A stretch of 64,000 bases of DNA from Arenibacter troitsensis (GTDB taxonomy: Bacteria > Bacteroidota > Bacteroidia > Flavobacteriales > Flavobacteriaceae), in the NCBI RefSeq assembly GCF_900177645.1, contig NZ_FXAO01000009.1:104560-168559 (forward strand). Reading direction: 5' to 3'. The notes beneath the pieces were generated by a model, which had not been told where the DNA came from, did not search any database, and worked only from the letters and a program-made list of their open reading frames with translations. Made by a program: the position numbers and the translations under genes. Shown here piece by piece: positions 37,601 to 46,100 of the stretch (its first letter is position 1; each line of letters opens with the position of its first letter).

Positions 37601-37745
37601 TTACAACGGATATTACTGGCGGTTCTGTCAATGGATATTCCCTTACCCCTAAATTCATCCAACCAACAATACCCATAATAACTATTAAGGCAGAAAATAC
37701 ACCTGCCAAAACGGGCTTTTTTATACTTAATGATGGTAAACTCAT
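34644..37745 (-). CDS. HAE1-family RND efflux permease (AcrB-like)
   Basis: A 1,033-residue RND pump distinct from the metal pumps earlier in the window. The start MSLPSLSIKKPVLAGVFSAL and REYPLTEPPVISV, then the GLVLAIGLVVDDAIVVLEN segment of helix 4 with the paired Asp for proton relay, are typical of hydrophobe/amphiphile exporters (HAE1). The second half has GIITLVGLITKNGILIVEF. It should expel drugs, dyes or detergents with the adaptor 10 bp upstream and the TolC 10 bp downstream. An HMA peptide at the end of the run is unusual for this type. Confidence 0.92.
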   Translation of the reverse strand: MSLPSLSIKKPVLAGVFSALIVIMGIVGWMNLGVREYPLTEPPVISVVTFYPGASPDVIASKITKPIEESIAEANGLRTISSESREQVSIISIEFNRDIDLEDALNDVRDKVSKSKNQIPADVDPPIVEKASSPDNLVAFLEVESDTKDIKEVSHLASTVIKDRIQSIPGINRVAVVGEHKYAMRLRFDPIKLASLQLTPEDIREALLRENIDLPSGRIEGDNNELSVRSIGRLTTEEEFNNMIIKQDANSIIKLKDIGYAELGEMNERTAIINGTNNVNRVGVGIAIQIQRGANAIEVVDEFYNRLDQLRQEVPKEYRLIVGFDFTKPVRESIKEVEETLFIAFGLVVLIIFLFLRDWRSTIIPVLAIPVSILSAFFIMYLAGFSINVLTLLGLVLAIGLVVDDAIVVLENIYKKVEEGMTPIQAAFKGSKEIYFAVISTTVTLAAVFTPIIFMGGISGQLFKEFAIVVSGSVLVSAFVALTLSPMLSAYLLKKQDKPNWLYRTTEPFFIRLNNGYESLLTAFMKKRWMAWIFLVIAGGLIYVVGKSLPSELAPLEDRSNLSLIAVAPEGVSFDYMKKGMTEVGRYVNESTDGLYQTYSMVAISFIPAPAPVNIAVQSIYLNDPKDRKMSAQDLYNQYGAASGNFRDFLLFPYMPPTIGTRYGGGMPVQFVLQAQSLDSLNKVLPKFLQAARQSPKLMFVDSDLKINKPEVKINIDRQKAALMGVSIQEVSRALQLSLSGQRYGYFLKNDRQYEVIGQVEKPQRNDISDLRSINVKSSNGQMISLDNLVSMEEGISPAAIYRYDQYTSATISAALAPGVSLEEGIKEIEAIKNDELGQTFKTSLAGQARDYEESQGNILFTLILALIIIYMILAAQFESLRDPLIIMLTVPMAVTGAILSLYWFGQSLNVFSQIGIITLVGLITKNGILIVEFANDLKAQGLSKFEAATQAAVQRFRPILMTSLAMIFGALPIALTFNSRQSLGIVIAGGLIFAGILTLFIIPAVYSYLSSDKSTTEVEEELYPVSKLINEH

Positions 37746-37755
37746 GATCTTATAT

Positions 37756-38826
37756 TTAATTAGATGTTACAACTTCCACTACTGGTATACCTTCACCCAA
37801 GCGGAGGATATTGGATACAATAACCTTATCTTTGTCCCTAATACCGGACAGTACGGTCACCTCATTTTCCGTTCTATAGTTTATGGTGACCGGGGTCATT
37901 TTTGCTTTGTCATTTTCAAGTAAATAAACACTATACCCATGTTCACTTGGTATTAAGGCCTGTGACGGAATTTTTATTCCTTTTGTACCGTGATTTAGGG
38001 TTGAGAAATAAACTTTAGCCGACATACCACCTTTAAATTCATTTTGAAAATTATCGGCAATAGCCTCGACCGTTAAACTTCTGTTCTGATCATCCAAACC
38101 AGAATTTCCAGCTGCAATAATTGCTTCGTGTTTTGTATCGGAAAGTTGTGTGCTAAAGTTGATGACCTTTCCCTTGCTTACCTGTAGAAGGTGTTTTTCC
38201 GGTATAGAGAAAATGACTTTTACTTTGGATTGATCTTGAAGATTTACCAATTCCAGACCAGGGTAAACAAAGGCGCCAACATCTACTTGTGTAATCCCAA
38301 TTATACCAGAGAACGGCGCCCTTATTTCTGTTTTACCCAATTGAACATTCAAAAATTCCAATTGAGCACGTAATGACTGAAGTTTTGTGTCTATTTCATC
38401 ATACTCCTGTTGACGAATTGTTTCTGTTCTTAATAGACTTGAATAACGTTGTTCATTTAAACTTGCCAATTTTAATGCTGCATTGAGTTCTTTTTGTTTT
38501 GCCCTTAAATCGGCATCGTTTAATTTGTAAAGGAGTTGACCCTTACGTACATTATCCCCATTTTTAAAGGCTATTTTTGAGATTTTTTGAGAGATTTCAC
38601 TAACCACGGCAACTTCCTGAATAGGGACTACGGTTCCTACAAGAACTTCTTCCTGTTTAAGTTCTAATTCTTGGGCTTCTATTACATCAACTGGAAGTTT
38701 ATTTACTTCCATTGAAGTACTATCGGATTCAAGATTTTTATCTGCGCTTTCTGAACAAGAAATTACGGATACAGATAATGCTCCGTACAGAAAAGCCGTT
38801 TTCCAAATGTTGATTTTTAGATACAT
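37756..38826 (-). CDS. AcrA-like RND adaptor lipoprotein
   Basis: A 356-residue adaptor with a lipobox ending at Cys24 (SVISC). It shows the lipoyl halves (VAVVSEISQKISKIAFKNGD and APFSGIIGITQVDVGAFVYP) separated by a short helical hairpin (LKLASLNEQRYSSLLRTE), then beta-barrel and membrane-proximal domains. It is the first gene of the minus-strand efflux run, with the pump gene 10 bp downstream. A perfect palindrome lies about 48 bp upstream of its start. Confidence 0.9.
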   Translation of the reverse strand: MYLKINIWKTAFLYGALSVSVISCSESADKNLESDSTSMEVNKLPVDVIEAQELELKQEEVLVGTVVPIQEVAVVSEISQKISKIAFKNGDNVRKGQLLYKLNDADLRAKQKELNAALKLASLNEQRYSSLLRTETIRQQEYDEIDTKLQSLRAQLEFLNVQLGKTEIRAPFSGIIGITQVDVGAFVYPGLELVNLQDQSKVKVIFSIPEKHLLQVSKGKVINFSTQLSDTKHEAIIAAGNSGLDDQNRSLTVEAIADNFQNEFKGGMSAKVYFSTLNHGTKGIKIPSQALIPSEHGYSVYLLENDKAKMTPVTINYRTENEVTVLSGIRDKDKVIVSNILRLGEGIPVVEVVTSN

Positions 38827-38873
38827 AATACATTGATTTTTAGGTTAATAACATGTGTCAAAATTAACCTCTG

Positions 38874-38887
38874 AATACAATTGTATT
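38874..38887. promoter_or_regulatory. AATACAA/TTGTATT palindrome upstream of the efflux operon
   Basis: AATACAATTGTATT is a perfect 14 bp palindrome about 48 bp upstream of the adaptor ATG. The same half-site in the opposite arrangement is found before the copper ATPase at 42015. It could be an operator, but no TetR- or MarR-type regulator gene lies next to it. Confidence 0.4.
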
Positions 38888-39069
38888 TTTACACTTTTAC
38901 ATAGATTAATTGTAAAATTTCAATCTTATTTAATGGAATTTAAGTGACAGAATTAGGCTGGAAAACTAGGTCTTGAGTGCAAATTTGAGAAACTAGCCTT
39001 GGAGGAAGTTTTAGGATTTTATTATTTATTGGGCTATGGATAACTATAAGTGCCATAGTAAATGAAGTG

Positions 39070-39126
39070 CCCCGGTATAAAAGGATGGAATTTACATTTG
39101 TTGTACTCCAACACTCTAAACCGGGG
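39070..39126. other. long inverted repeat in a 405 bp gap
   Basis: CCCCGGT at 39070 pairs with ACCGGGG at 39120, enclosing about 43 bases. It lies in the gap from 38827 to 39231, which contains no convincing frame. It could be part of an RNA structure or a worn mobile-element end; nothing decides between them. Confidence 0.35.
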
Positions 39127-39231
39127 AACCTATTGTTGTCAAGAGGAAATCCAATGTTATGGATTATACAATAAGCAGAATTAAGTCTCTTTGCTATACG
39201 TATGAAAACTGTAACCCCTCTTGTTTAATTT

Positions 39232-39513
39232 CTAATCAAGACAATGGTCATTAACAATACCATTTTCAATAGTAGATTCGGTTTCCGAAAAGGTAATTTC
39301 ATTTTCCTGCTCTATATCGGTAACGTAATATCCGGCATTTTCTATAGTAGAAATAACTTCCGCCGAAGTAGCTTCCATTGGCAAGCTTGCGCTTGCAACC
39401 CCGGATTGCGTCCTAATGTTGGTGGCACCTAAAATTGTACCTAAAGCCTTGTTGACACGCATTTGGCAATGTGAACTTTGCATGTTCGGAATTTGTATTT
39501 TTAATGTTTTCAT
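39232..39513 (-). CDS. HMA-fold peptide with single-Cys SSHC motif
   Basis: A 93-residue protein with an HMA-like first half: KIQIPNMQSSHCQMRVNKAL, where the metal loop has SSHC in place of CxxC, so only one Cys remains. The fold continues through ATSAEVISTIENAGYYV, followed by an acidic tail ending in NDHCLD that offers another His and Cys. The first HMA domain of the ATPase upstream in the operon has the matching form SEHC. It is encoded 84 bp after that ATPase and is likely its partner in copper or other soft-metal delivery. Confidence 0.8.
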   Translation of the reverse strand: MKTLKIQIPNMQSSHCQMRVNKALGTILGATNIRTQSGVASASLPMEATSAEVISTIENAGYYVTDIEQENEITFSETESTIENGIVNDHCLD

Positions 39514-39597
39514 TGCTTTTTATGTTTTAAATTACACATAACGAATTAATAGTTTGATTATCAATATTTTATATATTTACAATAAAGTTTTAAATTT

Positions 39598-42015
39598 CTA
39601 TTTTTTCAACTTCAGCAATAGACTGTTTCCAACAACGCTTACACTACTAAAGGCCATTGCCGCTCCTGCAATCATTGGATTTAGTAAGAATCCGTTTATC
39701 GGATAAAGTATGCCTGCCGCAATAGGGATGCCAATAATATTATATATAAAGGCCCAAAAAAGGTTTAGCCGAATAGCAGCTACCGTTTGTTTGGATAGCT
39801 TTATAGCCATTGGTATTTTATTTAGATCTGATGAAATAATGGTCATTTTAGCTACATCCATAGCAATGTCACTACCTTTGCCCATAGCAATACTTACATT
39901 GGCCTGGGCCAAAGCTGCGCTATCGTTAATTCCATCTCCCACCATTGCAACTACTTTTCCCTGATTTTGCAACATTTTTACGAAGGCCGCTTTTTGTTCT
40001 GGTAGAACTTCGGCTTTATAATGTCTTATGCCAGTTTGGGCTGCAATAGTTTTTGTGGTCGATTCATTATCACCGGTCAACATATAAACTTCAATACCCC
40101 TATCCTGTAATTGCATTATGGCCTCAATGGAGGATTCTTTAATCTTATCGGCTATAGCAATTACTGCCAAGGCTTCTTCAGAATTGGCAAACCAAATTAC
40201 CGTTTTGGATTCTGCGCTCCAATTATTCCCTATTTCCTGTAATTTTGTAGAAATCTCTATTGCTTGTTCGTTTAGCAATCTTTGGTTGCCTACAAAGAAG
40301 GCCTCATTGTTCAGTTGTGCTTTGGCACCTTTACCTGTAATACTTTCGAAATTGGAAATCTCTACAGGTGGTACATTGCCCAAATAATCAATAACGGCTT
40401 CAGCTAAGGGGTGTTCTGATTGTTTTTCTATACTGTACAGAATTCCCTTGGTGCTATCATTATTGTCCAACCAGGCCATATCTGTTACCACAGGTTTACC
40501 TTCGGTTATAGTACCGGTCTTATCCAATACTATGGCATTTACATTTTTTGTTAGTTCCAAACTTTCGGCATCCTTGATTAATATCCCTTTTTCAGCTCCT
40601 TTACCCACTCCTACCATAATAGCCGTAGGTGTTGCCAAACCTAACGCACAGGGACAAGCTATAACCAATACCGTTACAAGGGCCAGTAAACCGTGAGTAA
40701 ATCCGTTATCGCCTCCAAAAATTAACCAAACCCCAAAAGCAATCAAGGCAATACCAATTACCACAGGCACAAAAATACCTGCAATCTTATCGACCAATTT
40801 TTGAACGGGTGCCTTACTGCCCTGGGCATCCTGTACCATTTTTATTATTTGGGCCAGCATTGTTTCCGCACCAACTTTTTCTGCACGAAATTGAAAGCTC
40901 CCTTTTTGATTTATAGTTCCTGCAAATACTTGGTCATTTGCATTTTTTAAAACTGGCACAGGCTCACCGCTCAACATGCTTTCATCGACATAAGAGTTTC
41001 CATTGGTCACAATACCGTCTACCGCGATTTTTTCACCGGGTTTCACTAGTATCACATCATTGGGATTGATAAGATCAATCGATGTATCAATATGATTTCC
41101 TTGAGAATCTATTACTGTAACCGACTTGGGTTGCAGTCCCATTAATTTTTTAATGGCAGTAGAGGTATTTCCTTTCGCTTTTTCCTCCAAAAGTTTACCA
41201 AGTAAAATAAATGCAACGACTACTGCAGCAGCCTCAAAATAAACGTGGGCATGTACGCCCCTTGCGTGCCAGAATTCGGTAAACAGTGTATTGAACACAC
41301 TAAAAATATAAGCTACACCTGTACTCAAGGCTACCAGTGTATCCATGTTGGCAGAACGGTGTTTTGCCTGTTTATATGCGTTTATATAAAAGTCCTTTCC
41401 GAACCAAAGAATAACTGGAGTAGATAAGGCCCACATGATATAATTGGCATAAGGCATATCCATAAAAAACATCCCGATTACTACTAATGGTATAGAAAAC
41501 AGACCTGCTTTGATGGTTCTCCATTTCAACTGATGAAATTTCTTTGCTTGTAGTTCTTCTAAAGTTTGATTAACATTTTCATTGTTATCAATTAATAGAT
41601 CATAGCCAATGGATTGAACGGCATTTTTAAGTTCATTGGGACTGACCGTATTGGGAAGATACTCTACACTTACGGTGGCAGTGGCGAAATTTACCGAGGC
41701 ATTCACTACTCCGTCTAAATATTTTATAATGCTTTCTACACTAATAGCACAGGCGGCACAGGTCATATCCATAACGGGAAATGTCTTTTTTACCGTAGTC
41801 ACTTCATATCCCAGATTCCGAATAGTTTTAACCACTTCGGGCACCACGGCACTCATTTTAGAAGATTCAATGACGGCTCTTTTGTTATTGATTTCTATTT
41901 TGTGGGCTTCAATGTCTTTTACCTTTTTTAAACCATTGTCCACAATAAGCGCACAGTGCTCACTTTCCACGCCTTCTAATGGAATGTACATTGGTTTTGC
42001 AGCTAACGTTGCCAT
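39598..42015 (-). CDS. copA: copper-type P1B ATPase with two HMA domains
   Basis: An 805-residue Cu(I)-type ATPase. The first HMA domain (to about residue 75) has GVESEHCALIV, a single-Cys variant; the second (about 80 to 145) has a canonical DMTCAACAISV. The core shows SGEPV, a CPC membrane site ([11 protein letters not shown]), DKTGT with Asp near residue 498, SEHPLA and GDGINDSAALAQANVS. The last two helices carry IYNIIGIPIA and AMAFSSVSV, the copper signature. It exports Cu(I) to the periplasm. It is read from the same strand as an HMA-AraC regulator 84 bp upstream and an HMA peptide downstream. Confidence 0.93.
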   Translation of the reverse strand: MATLAAKPMYIPLEGVESEHCALIVDNGLKKVKDIEAHKIEINNKRAVIESSKMSAVVPEVVKTIRNLGYEVTTVKKTFPVMDMTCAACAISVESIIKYLDGVVNASVNFATATVSVEYLPNTVSPNELKNAVQSIGYDLLIDNNENVNQTLEELQAKKFHQLKWRTIKAGLFSIPLVVIGMFFMDMPYANYIMWALSTPVILWFGKDFYINAYKQAKHRSANMDTLVALSTGVAYIFSVFNTLFTEFWHARGVHAHVYFEAAAVVVAFILLGKLLEEKAKGNTSTAIKKLMGLQPKSVTVIDSQGNHIDTSIDLINPNDVILVKPGEKIAVDGIVTNGNSYVDESMLSGEPVPVLKNANDQVFAGTINQKGSFQFRAEKVGAETMLAQIIKMVQDAQGSKAPVQKLVDKIAGIFVPVVIGIALIAFGVWLIFGGDNGFTHGLLALVTVLVIACPCALGLATPTAIMVGVGKGAEKGILIKDAESLELTKNVNAIVLDKTGTITEGKPVVTDMAWLDNNDSTKGILYSIEKQSEHPLAEAVIDYLGNVPPVEISNFESITGKGAKAQLNNEAFFVGNQRLLNEQAIEISTKLQEIGNNWSAESKTVIWFANSEEALAVIAIADKIKESSIEAIMQLQDRGIEVYMLTGDNESTTKTIAAQTGIRHYKAEVLPEQKAAFVKMLQNQGKVVAMVGDGINDSAALAQANVSIAMGKGSDIAMDVAKMTIISSDLNKIPMAIKLSKQTVAAIRLNLFWAFIYNIIGIPIAAGILYPINGFLLNPMIAGAAMAFSSVSVVGNSLLLKLKK

Positions 42016-42020
42016 AATAA

Positions 42021-42043
42021 TTGTATTTAAAATTATAATACAA
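42021..42043. promoter_or_regulatory. inverted TTGTATT/AATACAA half-sites before copA
   Basis: TTGTATT and AATACAA are separated by 9 bp just upstream of the ATPase start. The half-site is the same as at 38874. It may be an operator for the HMA-AraC regulator encoded next to it. Confidence 0.4.
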
Positions 42044-42099
42044 AGTTGGCCACTTTAGAGGCTTTAAAAATTACACTTTTATGGAAATAATTTACAAGA

Positions 42100-42660
42100 T
42101 TACAGTTCGTCCAAGGGTTTTCGCTTATTTAATTTAACGTCTTTAAAGTGCCTGGGGGTAAGGCCTGTAACTTTTTTAAATTGATTGCTTAGATGCCCTA
42201 TACTGGAATAATTGAGTTGAAAAGCGATTTCGCTCAAAGATAATTCGTCATACACCAATAGTTCTTTTACCCTTTCAATTTTTTGGGCAATAAAATACTT
42301 TTCTATGGTAGTGCCTTCAACCTCGGAAAAAAGATTGGAGAGATAATTATAGTCATGATTAAGCATATCGCTCAAATATGTGGAAAGGTTGGTCTTAATA
42401 TCGTTGTTCTGTTGATGGACCAATTCAACTATCAATGCCTTTGTTTTAATAATCAACCTACTTCTTTTATCATCCATGATGGCAAACCCATAGCCTTCAA
42501 GCGCTATTGAAAGATTTTCTTTTTCTTGAATAGTAAGTTCTTCACCTAGTTCAACTTCCCCCAACTTTACCGATAAAGGATCAAAACCAAGTTTTTCGAA
42601 CGCCGATTTTACAACCATAATACAGCGATTGCAAACCATATTTTTAACGTGGAGTTTCAC
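42100..42660 (-). CDS. HMA-like/AraC one-component metal regulator
   Basis: A 186-residue protein. The first 65 residues resemble an HMA domain: MKLHVKNMVCNRCIMVVKSAF contains a CxxC metal loop (NMVCNRCI), then VKLGEVEL and EGYGFAIM complete the pattern. A helical linker leads to an AraC-type DNA-binding domain (TTIEKYFIAQKIERVKEL, SEIAFQLNYSSIGHLSNQFK, TGLTPRHFKD). It sits directly upstream of the copper ATPase on the same strand. The simplest reading is a cytoplasmic Cu(I) sensor that controls the ATPase. It is paralogous to 19833 to 20396. No AraC-type sugar-binding domain is present. Confidence 0.85.
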   Translation of the reverse strand: MKLHVKNMVCNRCIMVVKSAFEKLGFDPLSVKLGEVELGEELTIQEKENLSIALEGYGFAIMDDKRSRLIIKTKALIVELVHQQNNDIKTNLSTYLSDMLNHDYNYLSNLFSEVEGTTIEKYFIAQKIERVKELLVYDELSLSEIAFQLNYSSIGHLSNQFKKVTGLTPRHFKDVKLNKRKPLDEL

Positions 42661-42960
42661 TGAATTTTTAATTTTTTACTGACGTATAAATCAAATATAC
42701 CTCAATTATTTGATGGATGAAGAAAATTATTCTTATATAGTGAAAGCAAAAATATTGGAGAAGGTAAAATCTATATGTCCCGAGACCTAGAAAAAATAAT
42801 TGGTTTGTTCCATTGAGTTCATGTGAATTGACCTGATAAGAAATTATGGATAGATCTTATTTTGTTCAACAATTAAAACCTTTACATTAACAGAACAATT
42901 GAACTTTAGCGTCCAACCTTAGCCCTAAACACTGTCACCTATTCTGTCACCTATAAAAAC

Positions 42961-42993
42961 AAAGCCCCATAAACATTAGTCTACGGGGCTTTT
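42961..42993. terminator. hairpin, possibly bidirectional terminator
   Basis: AAAGCCCC pairs with GGGGCTTT with a T residue after it and A residues before it, so it could stop transcription from both sides. It lies in the 475 bp gap between the copper module and the sensor gene. Confidence 0.6.
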
Positions 42994-43024
42994 CAGCGGA
43001 GAATAGGAACTGCAACCCCTTACG
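42994..43024 (-). other. tRNA-like 3' end remnant, possible attachment site
   Basis: Read on the minus strand, AGGGGTTGCAGTTCCTATT followed by CTCCGCT resembles the T-arm and acceptor end of a tRNA (the usual TTCGA is TTGCA), so it may be the duplicated 3' end left by integration of a mobile element. The tandem CTGTCACCTAT copies at about 42930 to 42950 and the hairpin beside it also fit an element edge. No integrase gene is in the window, so this is only suggestive. The rest of the 42661 to 43135 gap shows no gene. Confidence 0.3.
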
Positions 43025-43135
43025 TACTATGCTTATTATCAGATACTTATAATTTTAAAAATCATTAATACTCACCTAATTACGCACCGCCAATTAGATG
43101 CCGCTCAATAGTTAAGAACACATCAAGTAAATACC

Positions 43136-46100
43136 CTAAGAATTCATGTATTCCGTTGGGGTCATATTGAATTGTTTTTGAAAATTCCGGCCAAAACTCG
43201 TTTGGGAATTGTATCCTACCATTTCTGAAACTTCATAAATTCTATATTCTCCTTTCTTTAGCAATTCAGCTGCTTTTTTTAAGCGGGCAATATTGATCAA
43301 TTCATTCGGGCTAAGGTTAGACATTTCCTTTATTTTCCTATAGAGTGTTGACCTACTCATAAACATTATATCACTCAAGGTTTCCACACTGAGATCTGGA
43401 TCCGAAATATGTTTGGAAATTACCTCGTCCAACTTATTTATAAACGTTTCATCGGTCGCCGTCAGTGCAATACTCTTAAGGTGGGCTAGGGGAGAACTGG
43501 AATAGTACGCCATTATATTCTTTCGGTTTTCAATCAAGTTTTTAATTTGCACCCTAAGGTGCGATATGGAAAATGGTTTTTCCAAATAGGCGTCCGCACC
43601 GGATTCCAATCCTACAATTTTTGCGTTTAACGCCTGTTTGGAGGTTAAGAAAATTACAGGAATATGACTAGATTCCAAGTTGCGCTTAATATTTCTACAC
43701 AAATCATAACCATCCATTATTGGCATCATAACATCGGTAACCACAAGCTGGATATTTTTTAATTCTATAATCCTCAATGCTTCCTGTCCGTTGGTAGCCC
43801 TATAAACATTGTACAGTTCTTTTAAATCGTTGGCAATAAAATCCAAAAGGTCGATACTATCCTCTGCTATTAAGATATTTGGTTTGGTTGCATCCTCCTC
43901 CATATTAAGCATTGCAACCTCTGATTTGTCACTTTCCAAAGATCGATCTTGCGAATAAAGTCTAAATTCTCTTTCTTGGTGAATGGGCAGCTTTAAAACA
44001 AAGGTATTCAGGGAGTTATTTTTGTTTTCCATTTCCAAATTTCCATTGTGTAGCTTAGTAAGTGAATGAGCCAAGGCAAGACCTATTCCCGTTCCATTCT
44101 GATTCTCGACCCCAGAAACCCTGAAAAAAGGTTCGAATATTTTTTTTGAAAGATGCTCCGGGATCATATCCCCGTCATTCTGAACTGTGAGTATTAAGGT
44201 TTCCGAAGTAGTTTCCAAATTAACATTAACCTTTTTATGCGCATATTTTATAGCATTACCAAAAAGATTGCTCAATATCTTCTTTATGGCCTCGGCATCC
44301 ACATAGGCAAATATCTCTGTTTCTCCCAAATTCAACTGACAATCGATATCCTTATCGTTGATTGCCTCACTAAAACGATTACAGGTTTTATTTATCAATT
44401 CAGTAATATTGCACTCAACAAAGGTGAGGCTAATACTTTCCATCTCAGTCTTTCTAAAATCCAATAACTGATTTACCAAATCCAATAGTCTGGTGGTATT
44501 CTTCTGCATTATTGATAGATGGCCCATTGCATCGGGGGAATGATTATTATTATTAATCAATTTATCCAAAGGACTTTTTATAAGGGTCAAAGGAGTTCTT
44601 ATCTCATGGGAGATATTGGTGAAAAATTCAATTTTTGCCTGATAAACCTCTTTCTCTTTTTTATTGCTTAGTTCCTTGATTCGCTGATTATTTTTTGATA
44701 CAGTTCGCAAGTGATAGAATCTAATTATTAAAAACACCGCAATTGCCAATAAAATTAGATAAAGGGAATAGGCCAGATTACTTTTCCAAAAAATAGGTAA
44801 AACCTCTATTGAAAGGGGTTTGGACTTAGCACTCCAAATACCATTATTGGTCAAGGATTTAATGTTCAACGTATATTTGCCCGCTGCCAATTCAGTGAAG
44901 TGCACCCTATGATCCTTTTTTATTGGAATCCAGTCATCACTTATGCCTTTCATTTGATACATATACTCTGTAGATTCGGGACTTATATAACTTAGAGCGG
45001 CAAAATCTAAACTAAAGGAAGACTGGTTTGCGTTAAGCAGCAAGTTATCTAGAAAAGTTATTGATTTCTGCAATGGGGAATCATCTACTCCTACAATGGC
45101 CTCCTGGTTGTTAATTTGCAGTCCTGTAATTAAAATTGGGGGCACATAGGTATTATTGAGGAAGTTTTCAGGATTAAAACTTATCATTCCGTTAACGCTC
45201 CCAAAATATATTGTTCCATCCGGACTTTTGTAACCAGAATTATAATTGAATTGATCACTAAGCAAACCACTTTCCTTGGAATAGATTTTTTTTTGACCTG
45301 TTACGGTTTCATATTCCACCAATCCATTGGAGGTAGTTACCCAAACTTCGTTATCCTTACCCGCCAACATGGAATAGAAAGCATTACTTGGGAAACCATC
45401 TTTGGTCCCGTATTTCTTGAAGGTTTTTTTAATTGGGTCGTATTGGTTCAATCCATTTTCTGTAGTAACCCACATTGTATCGTTGTTATCTTGAAATATA
45501 CCATTTATGTGATTATTGCTAATACCCTCGGCATCAAGGCTATTGTATATATAATTACCGTTATCACCAGTATTTGGATCGTAATAAAACAAACCTTCGG
45601 AATAACTTCCAGCCCATAAAACCCCACTTTTGTCCTCAAAAAAGCATGTATAATGTATATGTTCAGGAAAAGTCCCTACCAAATCAAAATTATCGGTTTG
45701 TGAATTATAGGATTGAATTGAGGATGTGGATATTACAATAATATCATTTGTCCTAGTTTTATAAAGTGAGAAAATAAAATTACTGCGGAGAGTACTCCTG
45801 TCTCCCATATTGTAATGTGCTACGATTTTGTCCTGTTTAACGTCCAGAACATCCAACCCATGATCGAATGTACCTATCCAAACCTTGTCCTCAATTGGAA
45901 GTACGCCGTGAATATTATAATGGGACAATATGCCTCCTTTATCCTTGGAGGTGTAATTTGTAAATTTTCCCGTTTCTAAATTGAACTTATTTAATCCCGC
46001 ATCTTCTGTTCCTATCCATAAATTGCCCTTATTATCGGGACGAATTTCACGTACAGCATTTCCACTAATTGAATTTTCCGATAGGGACGGGAAATACTTC

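Noticed and set aside
42930..42951. Tandem CTGTCACCTAT copies as a CRISPR or iteron array
   Set aside because: Only two short copies; no array, no cas or rep gene.
44237..44467. Plus-strand 76-codon frame inside the sensor gene
   Set aside because: Antisense shadow of the HTCS kinase domain.
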